34,019 bases of DNA from Candidatus Uhrbacteria bacterium RIFCSPLOWO2_01_FULL_47_17 (GTDB lineage: Bacteria > Patescibacteriota > Patescibacteriia > UBA9934 > GWF2-40-263): positions 1 through 34,019 of the forward strand of contig MGEI01000001.1 of the NCBI GenBank assembly GCA_001791305.1, in the 5' to 3' direction. Below are positions 18,723-27,897 of the stretch, in pieces. The first letter of the stretch is position 1, and every line of letters starts with the position of its first letter. The notes beneath the pieces were generated by a model. The model was not told where the DNA came from, did not search any database, and saw only the letters and a list, made by a program, of their open reading frames with translations. The position numbers and the translations under genes were made by a program.

Positions 18723-18953
18723 TTAATTCTCACGAAGCCAATTTAGAAATTCTTCTTTTGAAATACCGAGAACATGAAGGTTGTTCAATACAATGAACGG
18801 TGGCAGTGGATCACGTTTCGGAACAACGATTGCGCGTCTCAAACCATTTTTCACATAAATACAATGATCGCCTTTTATCCGTTCCAATCCACATCCATGA
18901 GCGATCAAAAATACCTCGAATAATTTCCAATCTACATTACTGAATTCTCCCAT
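18723..18953 (-). CDS. HicA/YcfA-like toxin
   Basis: 76 aa; FLIAHGCGLERIKGDHCIYVKNGLRRAIVVPKRDPLPPFIVLNNLHVLGISKEEFLNWLRE resembles the HicA dsRBD-like fold. Confidence 0.7.
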   Translation of the reverse strand: MGEFSNVDWKLFEVFLIAHGCGLERIKGDHCIYVKNGLRRAIVVPKRDPLPPFIVLNNLHVLGISKEEFLNWLREN

Positions 18954-18956
18954 ACA

Positions 18957-19232
18957 TTAAACACGAACTTGCATCATAGATTGCTGAACAACCATTGGAG
19001 GCTGAAAGACTCCCGCCTCTTTTTCCCAACCAAGATCTGTGAGAACGCTTTCTGTTGTTCCCATCTCTGCGAGTTCTTCGAAAAACAATTGAGTTGCTTC
19101 CTCAAACATGCGCTTCGCATCTTGCTCTGACAAACCTGCTGTCGACAAATCCAATGCAGGCGAATAGGCAACAAACGCATCGCCTTCTTTGAAGATCGTA
19201 ACGGGTAATGAGTAGGAGAGATTGAGTTCCAT
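18957..19232 (-). CDS. HicB-like antitoxin
   Basis: SLPVTIFKEGDAFVAYSPALDLSTAGLSEQDAKRMFEEATQLFFEEL, HicB-type partial RNase-H fold; start at MELNLSYS. Confidence 0.72.
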   Translation of the reverse strand: MELNLSYSLPVTIFKEGDAFVAYSPALDLSTAGLSEQDAKRMFEEATQLFFEELAEMGTTESVLTDLGWEKEAGVFQPPMVVQQSMMQVRV

Positions 19233-19272
19233 ATGCTTCAACAATAACAAATCAGAAAGGTTTTATCAACTT

Positions 19273-19494
19273 TTACTCTGCATCGATAATTTCGAGTTCT
19301 ATGAAGGCCTCGTCGAGTTGATCCGAAAATTCGTCCGGGGGCGGTTCGGGTGTTTTTTCTTCGGTCACGACAGACTCTTGTGTCGGTGTCTCGACCGACT
19401 TCGGTGATTCATTCGCGGGGCGTTTAAAAAACAACATTCCGAGAATCACAGCGATGATGACGATGGGAAGAACAAGTAAAAGGCGTTTGGACAT
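19273..19494 (-). CDS. Small single-TM protein with acidic/proline-rich extracellular tail
   Basis: MSKRLLLVLPIVIIAVILGMLFFKRP… PEPPPDEFSDQLDEAFIELEIIDAE. Confidence 0.65.
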   Translation of the reverse strand: MSKRLLLVLPIVIIAVILGMLFFKRPANESPKSVETPTQESVVTEEKTPEPPPDEFSDQLDEAFIELEIIDAE

Positions 19495-19495
19495 A

Positions 19496-20716
19496 TTAGC
19501 GTTTTAAAATGGTTCGAGCGTAAGCCGCGTGTGCGTTCCAATCCGCGCGCATTTTTTCGATCACCGCTTTGCGTTCTTGTGATGTGGTGGCTTTCAAAAA
19601 GGCAATCTTGTTTTCAATCACGGTTGTTACAAAGTCCGCGGTCTTTTCCATGCTCACCCCTTCGAGAATCCAGTTTTCCGCACGTTGCTCAAGATCGTAA
19701 AATCGAAATACGATCAAGTGATACGAATGCTCTTTCAGTTCCTCAAGACACTCCTTGTCCGATCCGCAAGCGGTCTTTTGCGTTTTCAAATCATCCTTCC
19801 CAAGTTTCAAAACATCTTTCGCACACGAAATGCGGCCCCCGAACGTTTTCTCTTTCCAACATGGCCAATAATCTTTGTAGTACTCCAAACATTCCTCACG
19901 ATCATGACCCGAAAAAGGTCGACACGCTTCCGGCAAAAACTCAATCTCGTTATCACGCTTCACACCTTCCGGCGCCAAATTCAATCGACAATACACGCGG
20001 TCACGCATGGTTTTTTGATTGCATTGTACGTGATCGCAACGCGTGGCTGTGACGGGTTTGTTCGTAACAACACCGGGACAATCTTTTGTCATGGAACACA
20101 CGCGCGATTGATTCCCTCGAACATCGCACGCGCCATAAGGTTTACAGTTCCATGTGTCCTCCGTACATTCCGGCGTACAGCTTTGCGATTCTGATGGCGA
20201 CGCCGCGTTATCATTTTCACAATCAAATGTCATCGAACAGACACGGGATTGTTTTCCTTCTGCGAAACAAGATCCAAACGCACCGCAACTCCACACATCT
20301 TTTTGACATGCGGGTTTACACACTTGTGATGTGATTGGCGATGGTGTGTCGGTCAGTGAACAATCTTTTGTTTTTGAACACTTGCGCGATTGCGTACCGT
20401 TTGAAAAACAGGGAGACCATCCGGAGCATTCCCACGTGTCCTCCGTACATTCCGGCGTACAACTTTGTGTCGTTCCCGGTTCTGGATCGTTCACGGTTGC
20501 ACAATCATTCGTCTTTGAACACGTTCGAGATTGTGTGCCGGCGAGTGTACACGCCGACCAACTCGAACAATCAAATGTGTCGGATGAACAACTCGGGGAT
20601 CCTCCTCCGCCCCCGCCGCCTCCACCGCCGCTTCCAACCGCAAACGCGACGAATGGAAATACGAACAGGATCGAAAGAACAATGGGGACAAAACGAATGT
20701 TACGCATAAAATTCAA
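19496..20716 (-). CDS. Secreted Cys-rich protein with four TSP1-like repeats
   Basis: Signal peptide, Gly10 linker, four ~47-aa repeats such as CTEDTWECSGWSPCFSNGTQSRKCSKTKDC. Confidence 0.8.
   Translation of the reverse strand: MNFMRNIRFVPIVLSILFVFPFVAFAVGSGGGGGGGGGGSPSCSSDTFDCSSWSACTLAGTQSRTCSKTNDCATVNDPEPGTTQSCTPECTEDTWECSGWSPCFSNGTQSRKCSKTKDCSLTDTPSPITSQVCKPACQKDVWSCGAFGSCFAEGKQSRVCSMTFDCENDNAASPSESQSCTPECTEDTWNCKPYGACDVRGNQSRVCSMTKDCPGVVTNKPVTATRCDHVQCNQKTMRDRVYCRLNLAPEGVKRDNEIEFLPEACRPFSGHDREECLEYYKDYWPCWKEKTFGGRISCAKDVLKLGKDDLKTQKTACGSDKECLEELKEHSYHLIVFRFYDLEQRAENWILEGVSMEKTADFVTTVIENKIAFLKATTSQERKAVIEKMRADWNAHAAYARTILKR
20154..20179. repeat. 26-bp direct repeat inside the TSP1-like gene (second copy 20436-20461)
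   Basis: gtgtcctccgtacattccggcgtaca in both; about 282 nt (94 codons) apart; encodes CTPECTEDT. Confidence 0.85.
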
Positions 20717-20732
20717 TGTGATGGTTTTTTTA

Positions 20733-21947
20733 TCATTCTATCATCTTTTCCAACGCATCCACATACCCCTTCAGTGCATACATCTGCGCCATCTCGCGGA
20801 TCTGTGCGGCTTTTGCCCAACAGACATTTGGATCGTTTGTGATGTGAGAGAGAGCTTCGAGGAATGACGATTCGTTTCCTGGCTCGAAGGTGCAACCGTT
20901 CTCGCCTTCGACGATCAGCTCGGGAATTCCGCCGAGCCTCGAGGCGATCACAGGTGTCCCAACAGCAAAACTTTCGTAGATAATCGTCGGAGAATTCTCG
21001 TAACAAAGCGATGGAACGATCACGGCGTCGACCGCTGCGATCAACTTAAGCATCGAGTCGAGGGCGACGAATCCGTGAAAAATCAGACGGTCGTCACGCA
21101 TGCATTGATCTTCGATTTCCGCACGCAAACTTCCGTCGCCCGCGATATGTAGCTCGAATGTGTTTGTAGGGGCTGGCCTTGTGCCTGCCCATGCATCGAG
21201 TGCATGCAAGAGAAATAAAATCCCCTTGTGCTCCTCAAGCTGTCCTGCAAACAGAAATCTGAGAGGGCCAGATCGAAACTCTGCGCGATTTGGAACCGTG
21301 ACGGGTGGCGCTGGATTTGGGATCACGTGCGTTTCCATATTCGAGAAAAATCCACGCGAGGTATGTAAATCGAGAAGAAACTTCGATGGCGATATGACAG
21401 CCTGTGGTGATCCGATCGCCCACTTCGAAAGCGCCTCGTACCATCTACGCAGGAAAGATCGATTCAAAAAGGAGTATTCGTGTCCCCACATAAGAAGCCC
21501 ACTTGGAACCGTGAGCTGAACATCATGCAGCGTGTGAATGTGTCGGACATCGGTTTCTTGAATGAACTGCCCAATCGAAAGGCCGATCCCTTTCAGGTTG
21601 TGAGTGAAGATGACGTCCGGTTGTTCTTCGAGAATAAAGCGACGAATGACAGATCGAACGCCGGGACTGACGGCATCGATCGCGTGCCAGAGCAGTCGCC
21701 AGAGAAATGGTTTCTTGCCGATATTTTCAATCCCAAAAATATTCATGGGGTGGAATCGATAAATACGCTCGATGTGTTTTTCTTGTAATCGCAAAACCAA
21801 ACTCTCCCAACCGGAATACGGTTGGGTTGTGAGCACGCTCACGTCATAACCACGATGCGCAAACTCATCCGCCACCCGTCGTGCAATGAGTTCCGCCCCG
21901 CCGCGTTCATGCGGAGGATAGAGATTCGAAATGATGCCTATGCGCAT
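20733..21947 (-). CDS. GT4-family glycosyltransferase
   Basis: MRIGIISNLYPPHERGGAELIARRVADEFAHRGYDVSVLTT; VPSLCYENSPTIIYESFAVGTPVIASRLGGIPELI. Confidence 0.92.
   Translation of the reverse strand: MRIGIISNLYPPHERGGAELIARRVADEFAHRGYDVSVLTTQPYSGWESLVLRLQEKHIERIYRFHPMNIFGIENIGKKPFLWRLLWHAIDAVSPGVRSVIRRFILEEQPDVIFTHNLKGIGLSIGQFIQETDVRHIHTLHDVQLTVPSGLLMWGHEYSFLNRSFLRRWYEALSKWAIGSPQAVISPSKFLLDLHTSRGFFSNMETHVIPNPAPPVTVPNRAEFRSGPLRFLFAGQLEEHKGILFLLHALDAWAGTRPAPTNTFELHIAGDGSLRAEIEDQCMRDDRLIFHGFVALDSMLKLIAAVDAVIVPSLCYENSPTIIYESFAVGTPVIASRLGGIPELIVEGENGCTFEPGNESSFLEALSHITNDPNVCWAKAAQIREMAQMYALKGYVDALEKMIE
21165..21190. repeat. Intragenic GC-rich palindromic insert in the GT4 gene
   Basis: tgtaggggctggccttgtgcctgccc; arms GGGCTGGC/GCCTGCCC (7/8 pairs); encodes GTRPAPT. 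Confidence 0.7.
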
Positions 21948-21948
21948 A

Positions 21949-23112
21949 CTAATATTCTCTCTTTGACTGTTGTTCGAGAACCGACTTATACGTCGCCTCG
22001 AGATGCGTCATGAGCGGCTCCCAGTTGAATTGCGCTTCTGCGTGGAGCCTCGCGGAACGTCCGAGTTGCTCGCGTAGATCTGTTCGCGTAAGTAAAAGTT
22101 CGATGGCTTCTTGAAGTGCACCAACATCTTCTGGTGTGACGAGGATTCCTGTTTCTCCATCAAGGACAACGGATCGCACGCCGGGCAAGTTCGATGCAAT
22201 GGTTGGCAACCCACTCGCGGCCGCTTCGAGGGCCACAAGTCCAAACGCTTCCGCGCGACGAATCGAGGGAAACATAAAGATATCGGCCAGTGCGTAGTAA
22301 CGCGGAAGGTCCTCATCTGAGACGCCGCCTGCGAATGTCACACGCTCGGATAAATGATGCGTGCGCGCAAGAGCCTCATACGTCTCTTTCAATTCTCCAC
22401 TCCCAACGACGACGAGATGAAACGGTTGTGCGAGATCTTTGAGAGACTCGAGGAGCACAGGCAAACCTTTGAAGTGATGCGCACGATCAAGTCCGCCGAC
22501 GAATAATAAGATCGGTACATTCTTCGAGATCCCCAATTCCATCTGGAGTTCTTCCTCGATTTCCGGTGAGAATTTTTTCAAGTCGACACCGAACGGATGT
22601 ATCTCAACACGATCGCGTACAGATGTGAGTTTCGCGAGCGCGGACGATTCATAATAATCTTTTGAACTCACCAAAATCCGATCGCAACGATTTGCGATCC
22701 AAGGAAAGAGCACCTGCTTGTGCGCCTCGAACATAGCGCCACGAAATCCAGTCGCGGTCGCGTCCATGTGATACGTCATGATAAGACCCTGATCCTGACG
22801 CAATGCCTTTCGAACAATGACAGGCTCAGCGCCGCCAAAGAATGGGTAGTGAACATGAACGAGATCGAAGCCTTTAAGGCGATTAAACAGTGACGGCATC
22901 ACGCCCGCGTTGCCGACGGAGAGGATCGCGGGAATGCGGTGAACGTAGTCTGGATCGTCGACCACGTCCTCATCTTTCGAAGTAAACACATGGACGTTAT
23001 ATCCTCGAGATCTCAGCCGCTCCGTGTACTCAAACGCAACCTTGCCCATCCCGCCACGATACGGCGGATAGGTGCAGACGACCTGCGCAATTTTGGGCGA
23101 GGATGCGGACAT
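21949..23112 (-). CDS. GT4-family glycosyltransferase
   Basis: VVCTYPPYRGGMGKVAFEYTERLRSRGYNVHVFTS; FMFPSIRRAEAFGLVALEAAASGLPTIASNLPGV. Confidence 0.93.
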   Translation of the reverse strand: MSASSPKIAQVVCTYPPYRGGMGKVAFEYTERLRSRGYNVHVFTSKDEDVVDDPDYVHRIPAILSVGNAGVMPSLFNRLKGFDLVHVHYPFFGGAEPVIVRKALRQDQGLIMTYHMDATATGFRGAMFEAHKQVLFPWIANRCDRILVSSKDYYESSALAKLTSVRDRVEIHPFGVDLKKFSPEIEEELQMELGISKNVPILLFVGGLDRAHHFKGLPVLLESLKDLAQPFHLVVVGSGELKETYEALARTHHLSERVTFAGGVSDEDLPRYYALADIFMFPSIRRAEAFGLVALEAAASGLPTIASNLPGVRSVVLDGETGILVTPEDVGALQEAIELLLTRTDLREQLGRSARLHAEAQFNWEPLMTHLEATYKSVLEQQSKREY

Positions 23113-23130
23113 AAGGGAGACAGAGTGGTT

Positions 23131-23175
23131 GAGTGATGGAGTGGTGGAGTGATCGAAAAAGACAGCCCATCACTC
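23131..23175. repeat. Intergenic copy of the GAGTGATGG repeat with inverted arm
   Basis: gagtgatgg (23131-23139) and ccatcactc (23167-23175) are perfect inverted arms; 23131-23157 matches 10990-11016. Confidence 0.75.
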
Positions 23176-23183
23176 TTTCACTA

Positions 23184-24242
23184 TCACCGAATAACTCGTT
23201 TCAACACAAACCACACGATCGTCAACAATGGATTTCCGATTTTATCGACAATAAAACTTGATGTCTCTTGATGTTCTACCTTCGAAGTGAACATCCGAAC
23301 AATCTCGTGATCGGATACACAACGGATGTGCGCGGACTTTTTGCGTCCGTCGAAAATATGTTTCCACACAGCTGGATTTAGAGCGTCGCGATACGCCGCG
23401 AACTTTTCTTTCCACCAACCTCCCTTTATTGAGAGTACGAGCATCATGATTTCCATGCCAAGGAGGAACGGCGCGAGCAGGGCGATTGTTCTTAGATTTA
23501 AATGTGTGAAATGCACGATGTAACGATTGCGTTCCATCCAATAAAACTTTGCGAACGCGCGTTTGAATTTGTAGTTGTGGTATGTGACGGAATTTCTCGC
23601 AAAGACATTGCGAAATCCTGCGAGGCGAATACGCCAACCGAGTTCGAGATCTTCGTGATAAAGAAACAGGAACGGGTCGAGGAGACCAACTTCGCGAAGC
23701 ACAGACGCGCGATACAAAACGGCGGCGCCCGATGCGTACGCGATCTCACTTCCGTCTTTCGCTGTGACTTCCGATGCGAGCCGACCGTTATCGCGCACGA
23801 ACCCGAAGCCGAGGAAGTGAACCATTCCGCCTGTCGAGTTCACACGATCTGGATCAGACCAAAGTTTCATGAACGATTGTACGGATCCGATTTTCTCGTC
23901 AGACTCCGCGAGAGTCACAGCTTCACGAATCGCGCCCGGTTCGAGCTTCAGATCATTGTTATGCAAAAAAATATAATCCGCGCCGCTCAAGAGCGCATGA
24001 TTGATTCCCATGTTGTTTCCTTCCGCGAATCCGAGGTTCTTCTCGTTTGGAAAATACGTAATATCTGTGCGCTTCGCAAGCCACTCTTGCGAGCCATCCG
24101 TTGAGGCGTTATCGACAGCAATGATTTCGAGACGATCACGCGGATAATCGAGCGCATCGAGACAAGAAAAAACATCCTCAAGATAAGGCATCGAAAACCA
24201 GGACAAATAAATGACGGCGACTTTTGGAAGTGGTTCGGACAT
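23184..24242 (-). CDS. GT2-family glycosyltransferase (rhamnosyltransferase-like)
   Basis: VAVIYLSWFSMPYLEDVFSCLDALDYPRDRLEIIAVDNASTDGSQEWL; start at MSEPLPK or 24251. Confidence 0.9.
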   Translation of the reverse strand: MSEPLPKVAVIYLSWFSMPYLEDVFSCLDALDYPRDRLEIIAVDNASTDGSQEWLAKRTDITYFPNEKNLGFAEGNNMGINHALLSGADYIFLHNNDLKLEPGAIREAVTLAESDEKIGSVQSFMKLWSDPDRVNSTGGMVHFLGFGFVRDNGRLASEVTAKDGSEIAYASGAAVLYRASVLREVGLLDPFLFLYHEDLELGWRIRLAGFRNVFARNSVTYHNYKFKRAFAKFYWMERNRYIVHFTHLNLRTIALLAPFLLGMEIMMLVLSIKGGWWKEKFAAYRDALNPAVWKHIFDGRKKSAHIRCVSDHEIVRMFTSKVEHQETSSFIVDKIGNPLLTIVWFVLKRVIR

Positions 24243-24253
24243 ATGCAACAAGA

Positions 24254-24595
24254 TTATTCTTTTTTCTCTGCCTCCTTCTCATGAATCGCGAGTGTCCTCA
24301 CCAGCTTTGTAATTTCACGCTCGACTTCCTCGATACGCACCAACAATCGAAATACAAAATAAAACAATGCGATAATCGAAATATACATGATCGCGTCCAC
24401 TCCACGACCAACACCAACAAAACGTGCGAGTGTGTCCGTTGTCTTCGGTAAGACAACCACAATACCGACAATCATCCAAAATGCGATCCACAAAAAAAGA
24501 AACGCGAGGGTGAGTTTTCCTTTTTTAAATTGACGAAACGTTTTTGTGATCGCGAACAAGGCGAATATCACGAGGAGAAGTTGGATGATAGTCAT
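24254..24595 (-). CDS. DUF2304-like membrane protein
   Basis: 113 aa, two-three TMs, C-terminal coiled coil RIEEVEREITKLVRTLAIHE; adjacent to a GT2 gene. Confidence 0.7.
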   Translation of the reverse strand: MTIIQLLLVIFALFAITKTFRQFKKGKLTLAFLFLWIAFWMIVGIVVVLPKTTDTLARFVGVGRGVDAIMYISIIALFYFVFRLLVRIEEVEREITKLVRTLAIHEKEAEKKE

Positions 24596-24597
24596 AC

Positions 24598-25263
24598 TTA
24601 CATGGTAATGCGTCGAAGAACCAATTTAAACAATGTTTTAATCCCAACAAAAAAACTTTGGCCTTTCGATAAGGAATAATCTGTGTAAATCGCTTTAATA
24701 GGCACTTCAACAATGCTGAACCCGTGCGCTTTTGCTTCTGCAATCAACTCCGAGGAGACTTCCATGCGATTGGTTTTGATTTCGATTTTCTCAAGCGCTT
24801 TATGAGAGAATGCACGGAATCCAGATTGGCTGTCGGACACATATGCGCCAAACAAGACAAGTGTCGAGACGTTGCCAAGTATGTTCGCCACCTGACGATA
24901 CCAGGGCATACCGCTTCGAGAAATCATGCGCGATCCAATAACAACATCTGCACCATTTTTGATTGCGTCGATAAACTTTGGAATCTCTGCTGGATCATGT
25001 TGGCCGTCCGCATCAAGAGTGATAACGACATCTGCTCCGCGTTTTTTTGCGAATGCGAATCCGGTTCCAATCGCGGCACCGAGTCCGCGATTGATGACGT
25101 GCGAGACAACAAGCGCACCATTCTTCGAGGCAACCTCGGCCGTATTGTCCGGCGAACCATCGTTTACCACAATCATCTCATCAACAAAAGACCGCGTACG
25201 TGTAAGCACGTCAGCGATCGTTGTCACTTCTTTGTATGCAGGAATTACAGCCACGATTTTCAT
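24598..25263 (-). CDS. GT2 polyprenyl-phosphate/DPM1-like glycosyltransferase
   Basis: VAVIPAYKEVTTIADVL…MIVVNDGSPDNTAEVA…VITLDADGQHDPAEIP. Confidence 0.92.
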   Translation of the reverse strand: MKIVAVIPAYKEVTTIADVLTRTRSFVDEMIVVNDGSPDNTAEVASKNGALVVSHVINRGLGAAIGTGFAFAKKRGADVVITLDADGQHDPAEIPKFIDAIKNGADVVIGSRMISRSGMPWYRQVANILGNVSTLVLFGAYVSDSQSGFRAFSHKALEKIEIKTNRMEVSSELIAEAKAHGFSIVEVPIKAIYTDYSLSKGQSFFVGIKTLFKLVLRRITM

Positions 25264-25266
25264 ACG

Positions 25267-26283
25267 TTACATGGAGGTCAACAAAATTTTATTTGCTTTG
25301 AGGTATTCAATCGTTCGACGAAGGCCGTCTTCGAGGCGGACAAGGGGAAACCATCCGAGTTCTTTTGCGCGATTAATGTTTGGAAGCGCGAGCTCGGATA
25401 AAAAGGCGAAATTCTCGCCTTCCACCATTTTGGAGGTGGATCCGGTCATGTCGATAACCTTTTGTGCCACATCCGACAGCTTTAAGTCAACATCAGACCC
25501 GAGGTTCACGGGGCCTGGATATTCCGCGGCCTTCATGACGCGCATCATCCCATCGACAACGTCTGTAACGTAACAAAGGGCGGATCGAAAATTTAATCCT
25601 CCGTTCAACACCAAATCATTGTTATCAAGCGCGCTTAAAATAAAATCCGGAATGAGTTGGCCATCGAACAATGGCATGCGCGGACCGTACGTTCGAAAAA
25701 TACGCGCAATGCGAATGTCGAGTCCGTGAACTTGGCGATACGTTTCAAACATCGTCTCCGCAAATCGTTTTCCTTCGTCATAACATCCGCGTGGCGACAG
25801 GTGATCGGTCGTCCCCTGCTCTTCCTCCGAAACGGAAGCCTTGCCATCTACACGTGCGCCGTACACAACAGAACTCGACGCAAGCAAAATCTTTGAACGA
25901 TATTTTTTGGCGAGTTCGAGCACATAATAATTTCCAATGGAGTTCGAGAGCAATGTTTGAATCTTAAACTGATCAAACTTTTTGATGGAAGTTGGACAAG
26001 CAAGATGATAAATTTCTTGGATTCCTTGAAACGGTAATTTGAATTCCGCGAGTTCTGTAAACGTGTCGAGATCAAATGGCTGATTCACATCTAATCGAAT
26101 AAAACGAAAATTTGGATTCTGCAAAAGCGAGTCGATGTTCTTCACATCTGACGTTGCAAAATTGTCGACACAAATAACGTGATGACCGTCACGGAGCATG
26201 GCTTCACACATGTGCGAGCCCAAAAACCCCGCACCGCCCGTCACCAAAACATTCTTTTTTTCAAAGGTTAACGCTTGTGGCAT
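25267..26283 (-). CDS. NAD-dependent epimerase, UDP-xylose synthase-like
   Basis: VLVTGGAGFLGSHMCE, IYHLACPTSIKKFDQFKIQTLLSNSIG, SSSVVYGA, CYDEGKRFAETM. Confidence 0.85.
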   Translation of the reverse strand: MPQALTFEKKNVLVTGGAGFLGSHMCEAMLRDGHHVICVDNFATSDVKNIDSLLQNPNFRFIRLDVNQPFDLDTFTELAEFKLPFQGIQEIYHLACPTSIKKFDQFKIQTLLSNSIGNYYVLELAKKYRSKILLASSSVVYGARVDGKASVSEEEQGTTDHLSPRGCYDEGKRFAETMFETYRQVHGLDIRIARIFRTYGPRMPLFDGQLIPDFILSALDNNDLVLNGGLNFRSALCYVTDVVDGMMRVMKAAEYPGPVNLGSDVDLKLSDVAQKVIDMTGSTSKMVEGENFAFLSELALPNINRAKELGWFPLVRLEDGLRRTIEYLKANKILLTSM

Positions 26284-26304
26284 ATACGCATAGTATAGCA
26301 GACA

Positions 26305-27888
26305 TTAGAAGTTCTGATCTAACCCATTGACCAACGCTTTTGCGCCCTCAACACTGTATTCGGAAGCGGCATTGATCTTTAGTCCAAAAGTATAATTTCC
26401 AAAAAAGACATCGGAAATATCATCGACTTTTTTGCCCCAATCGGCTCCGTAAAGTTCCGCCGCGATCGCTTCTGATCCAACGGCGCGCAAAACGCCTTTT
26501 GCTTCAACCGCAAAGACGGTTGACACGCTTTGGAATTTCACCAATTTAGTTCCCGAGTGATACGTGACGTTTTTTCCAAGAGCGAGTGTGGAAAGAAAAT
26601 CTTGTGACACTTCTTTTACAGAAGAAAAATCTGCAAACCAAGTGAAAAATACTTTGTCGTTTGGAAATGCATGACGCTTGCCATCGCTTGCATAAAAATA
26701 AACGGCTTTGCATGGGTCATTCACGTCCGCGAGCGGTGCACACGATAATTTCACGAGAGATCCAGGCACGGCTTCCGGAGGATAAAGCAACGCCGCAAGT
26801 TTCAGAGCGCTTGCAATGTTTAATCTCCCCGCCCCCATCTTTCCACTTGCCGGGCCTGTAACTTGAACAGGGTCGGCAGATAAACGTAAAACATTTTTAA
26901 TTTGTGGCGGAGTCAAACGAGGATTCGCCGCATAAAGCAGCGCGGCCGAACCCGCAACCATCGGAGCTGCCATGGATGTTCCGGACCAAGAGTCTTGATA
27001 AAATCCTTTGGCAAACGGAGCCCGTGCGGAGTTTTGATACACAGTACTCAAAATATCTTCTCCAGGGGCAGAAATATCCGTACATGTTGCTCCATAATTT
27101 GAGAACGTGGATTTTGTATCCGTTTTATCTGTTGACGCAACACCAATGATTCCATTGTCCGCCTGGCCATGACCATCACATGCAGGATAAATGGGCGTGT
27201 CGTCCACATTGACTCCCCCTCCTTCTGTGTTTCCCACAGCCGCAACAATCAACGCTCCCGCCGCGTTTGCCGCCTGAATGACTGACTCTAATTCAGGATC
27301 ATCATTAAACCCCGTAAAGCTTAAATTGATAACCTTTGCCCCGTTTTTTACCGCATATTTAATTCCCTCTCGTGCAGTATTGGAATTCCCAACACCCATA
27401 TTATCCAAAATACGCACGTTCATGAGTTTCACGTGCCAATTGATTCCTGCAATCCCTTTTTGATTATTTGTTGCGGCCCCAATAATTCCTGCAATCACCG
27501 TCCCATGAGAAACCGCTCCCTCGTCATACGTCTCACCAATCGTTGGCTCGGGCGTATGATCATCCTCAACAAAATCCCATCCCTCACGATCATCCACAAA
27601 TCCATTCCCGTCATCATCGATTCCGTTATCCGGAACTTCATCTGTGTTGATCCATTTATTTTCTTCCAAATCTGGATGGTTCAAATCAAATCCCGTATCG
27701 AGAACAGCAACAATCACGTCATTCGATCCTGTCGTTGTTTGCCAGGCAAGAGGCACCTGTATTTTTTGAAGATACCACTGCTCATGAAAATAGATATCAT
27801 CCGTAATCATCACCGACGCAAAAACAGGCGACGCGATAAGCCACGATTGAAAGAGGAAAAGAGCGATCAACGAAAACGTTTTGATCAT
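26305..27888 (-). CDS. Secreted subtilase (S8) with C-terminal surface-associated domain
   Basis: VAVLDTGFDLNHPDLE, SHGTVIAGIIGA, GTSMAAPMVAGSAALL; C-terminal DPCKAVYFYASDGKRHAF… domain. Confidence 0.93.
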   Translation of the reverse strand: MIKTFSLIALFLFQSWLIASPVFASVMITDDIYFHEQWYLQKIQVPLAWQTTTGSNDVIVAVLDTGFDLNHPDLEENKWINTDEVPDNGIDDDGNGFVDDREGWDFVEDDHTPEPTIGETYDEGAVSHGTVIAGIIGAATNNQKGIAGINWHVKLMNVRILDNMGVGNSNTAREGIKYAVKNGAKVINLSFTGFNDDPELESVIQAANAAGALIVAAVGNTEGGGVNVDDTPIYPACDGHGQADNGIIGVASTDKTDTKSTFSNYGATCTDISAPGEDILSTVYQNSARAPFAKGFYQDSWSGTSMAAPMVAGSAALLYAANPRLTPPQIKNVLRLSADPVQVTGPASGKMGAGRLNIASALKLAALLYPPEAVPGSLVKLSCAPLADVNDPCKAVYFYASDGKRHAFPNDKVFFTWFADFSSVKEVSQDFLSTLALGKNVTYHSGTKLVKFQSVSTVFAVEAKGVLRAVGSEAIAAELYGADWGKKVDDISDVFFGNYTFGLKINAASEYSVEGAKALVNGLDQNF

Positions 27889-27897
27889 GTAAACAGA

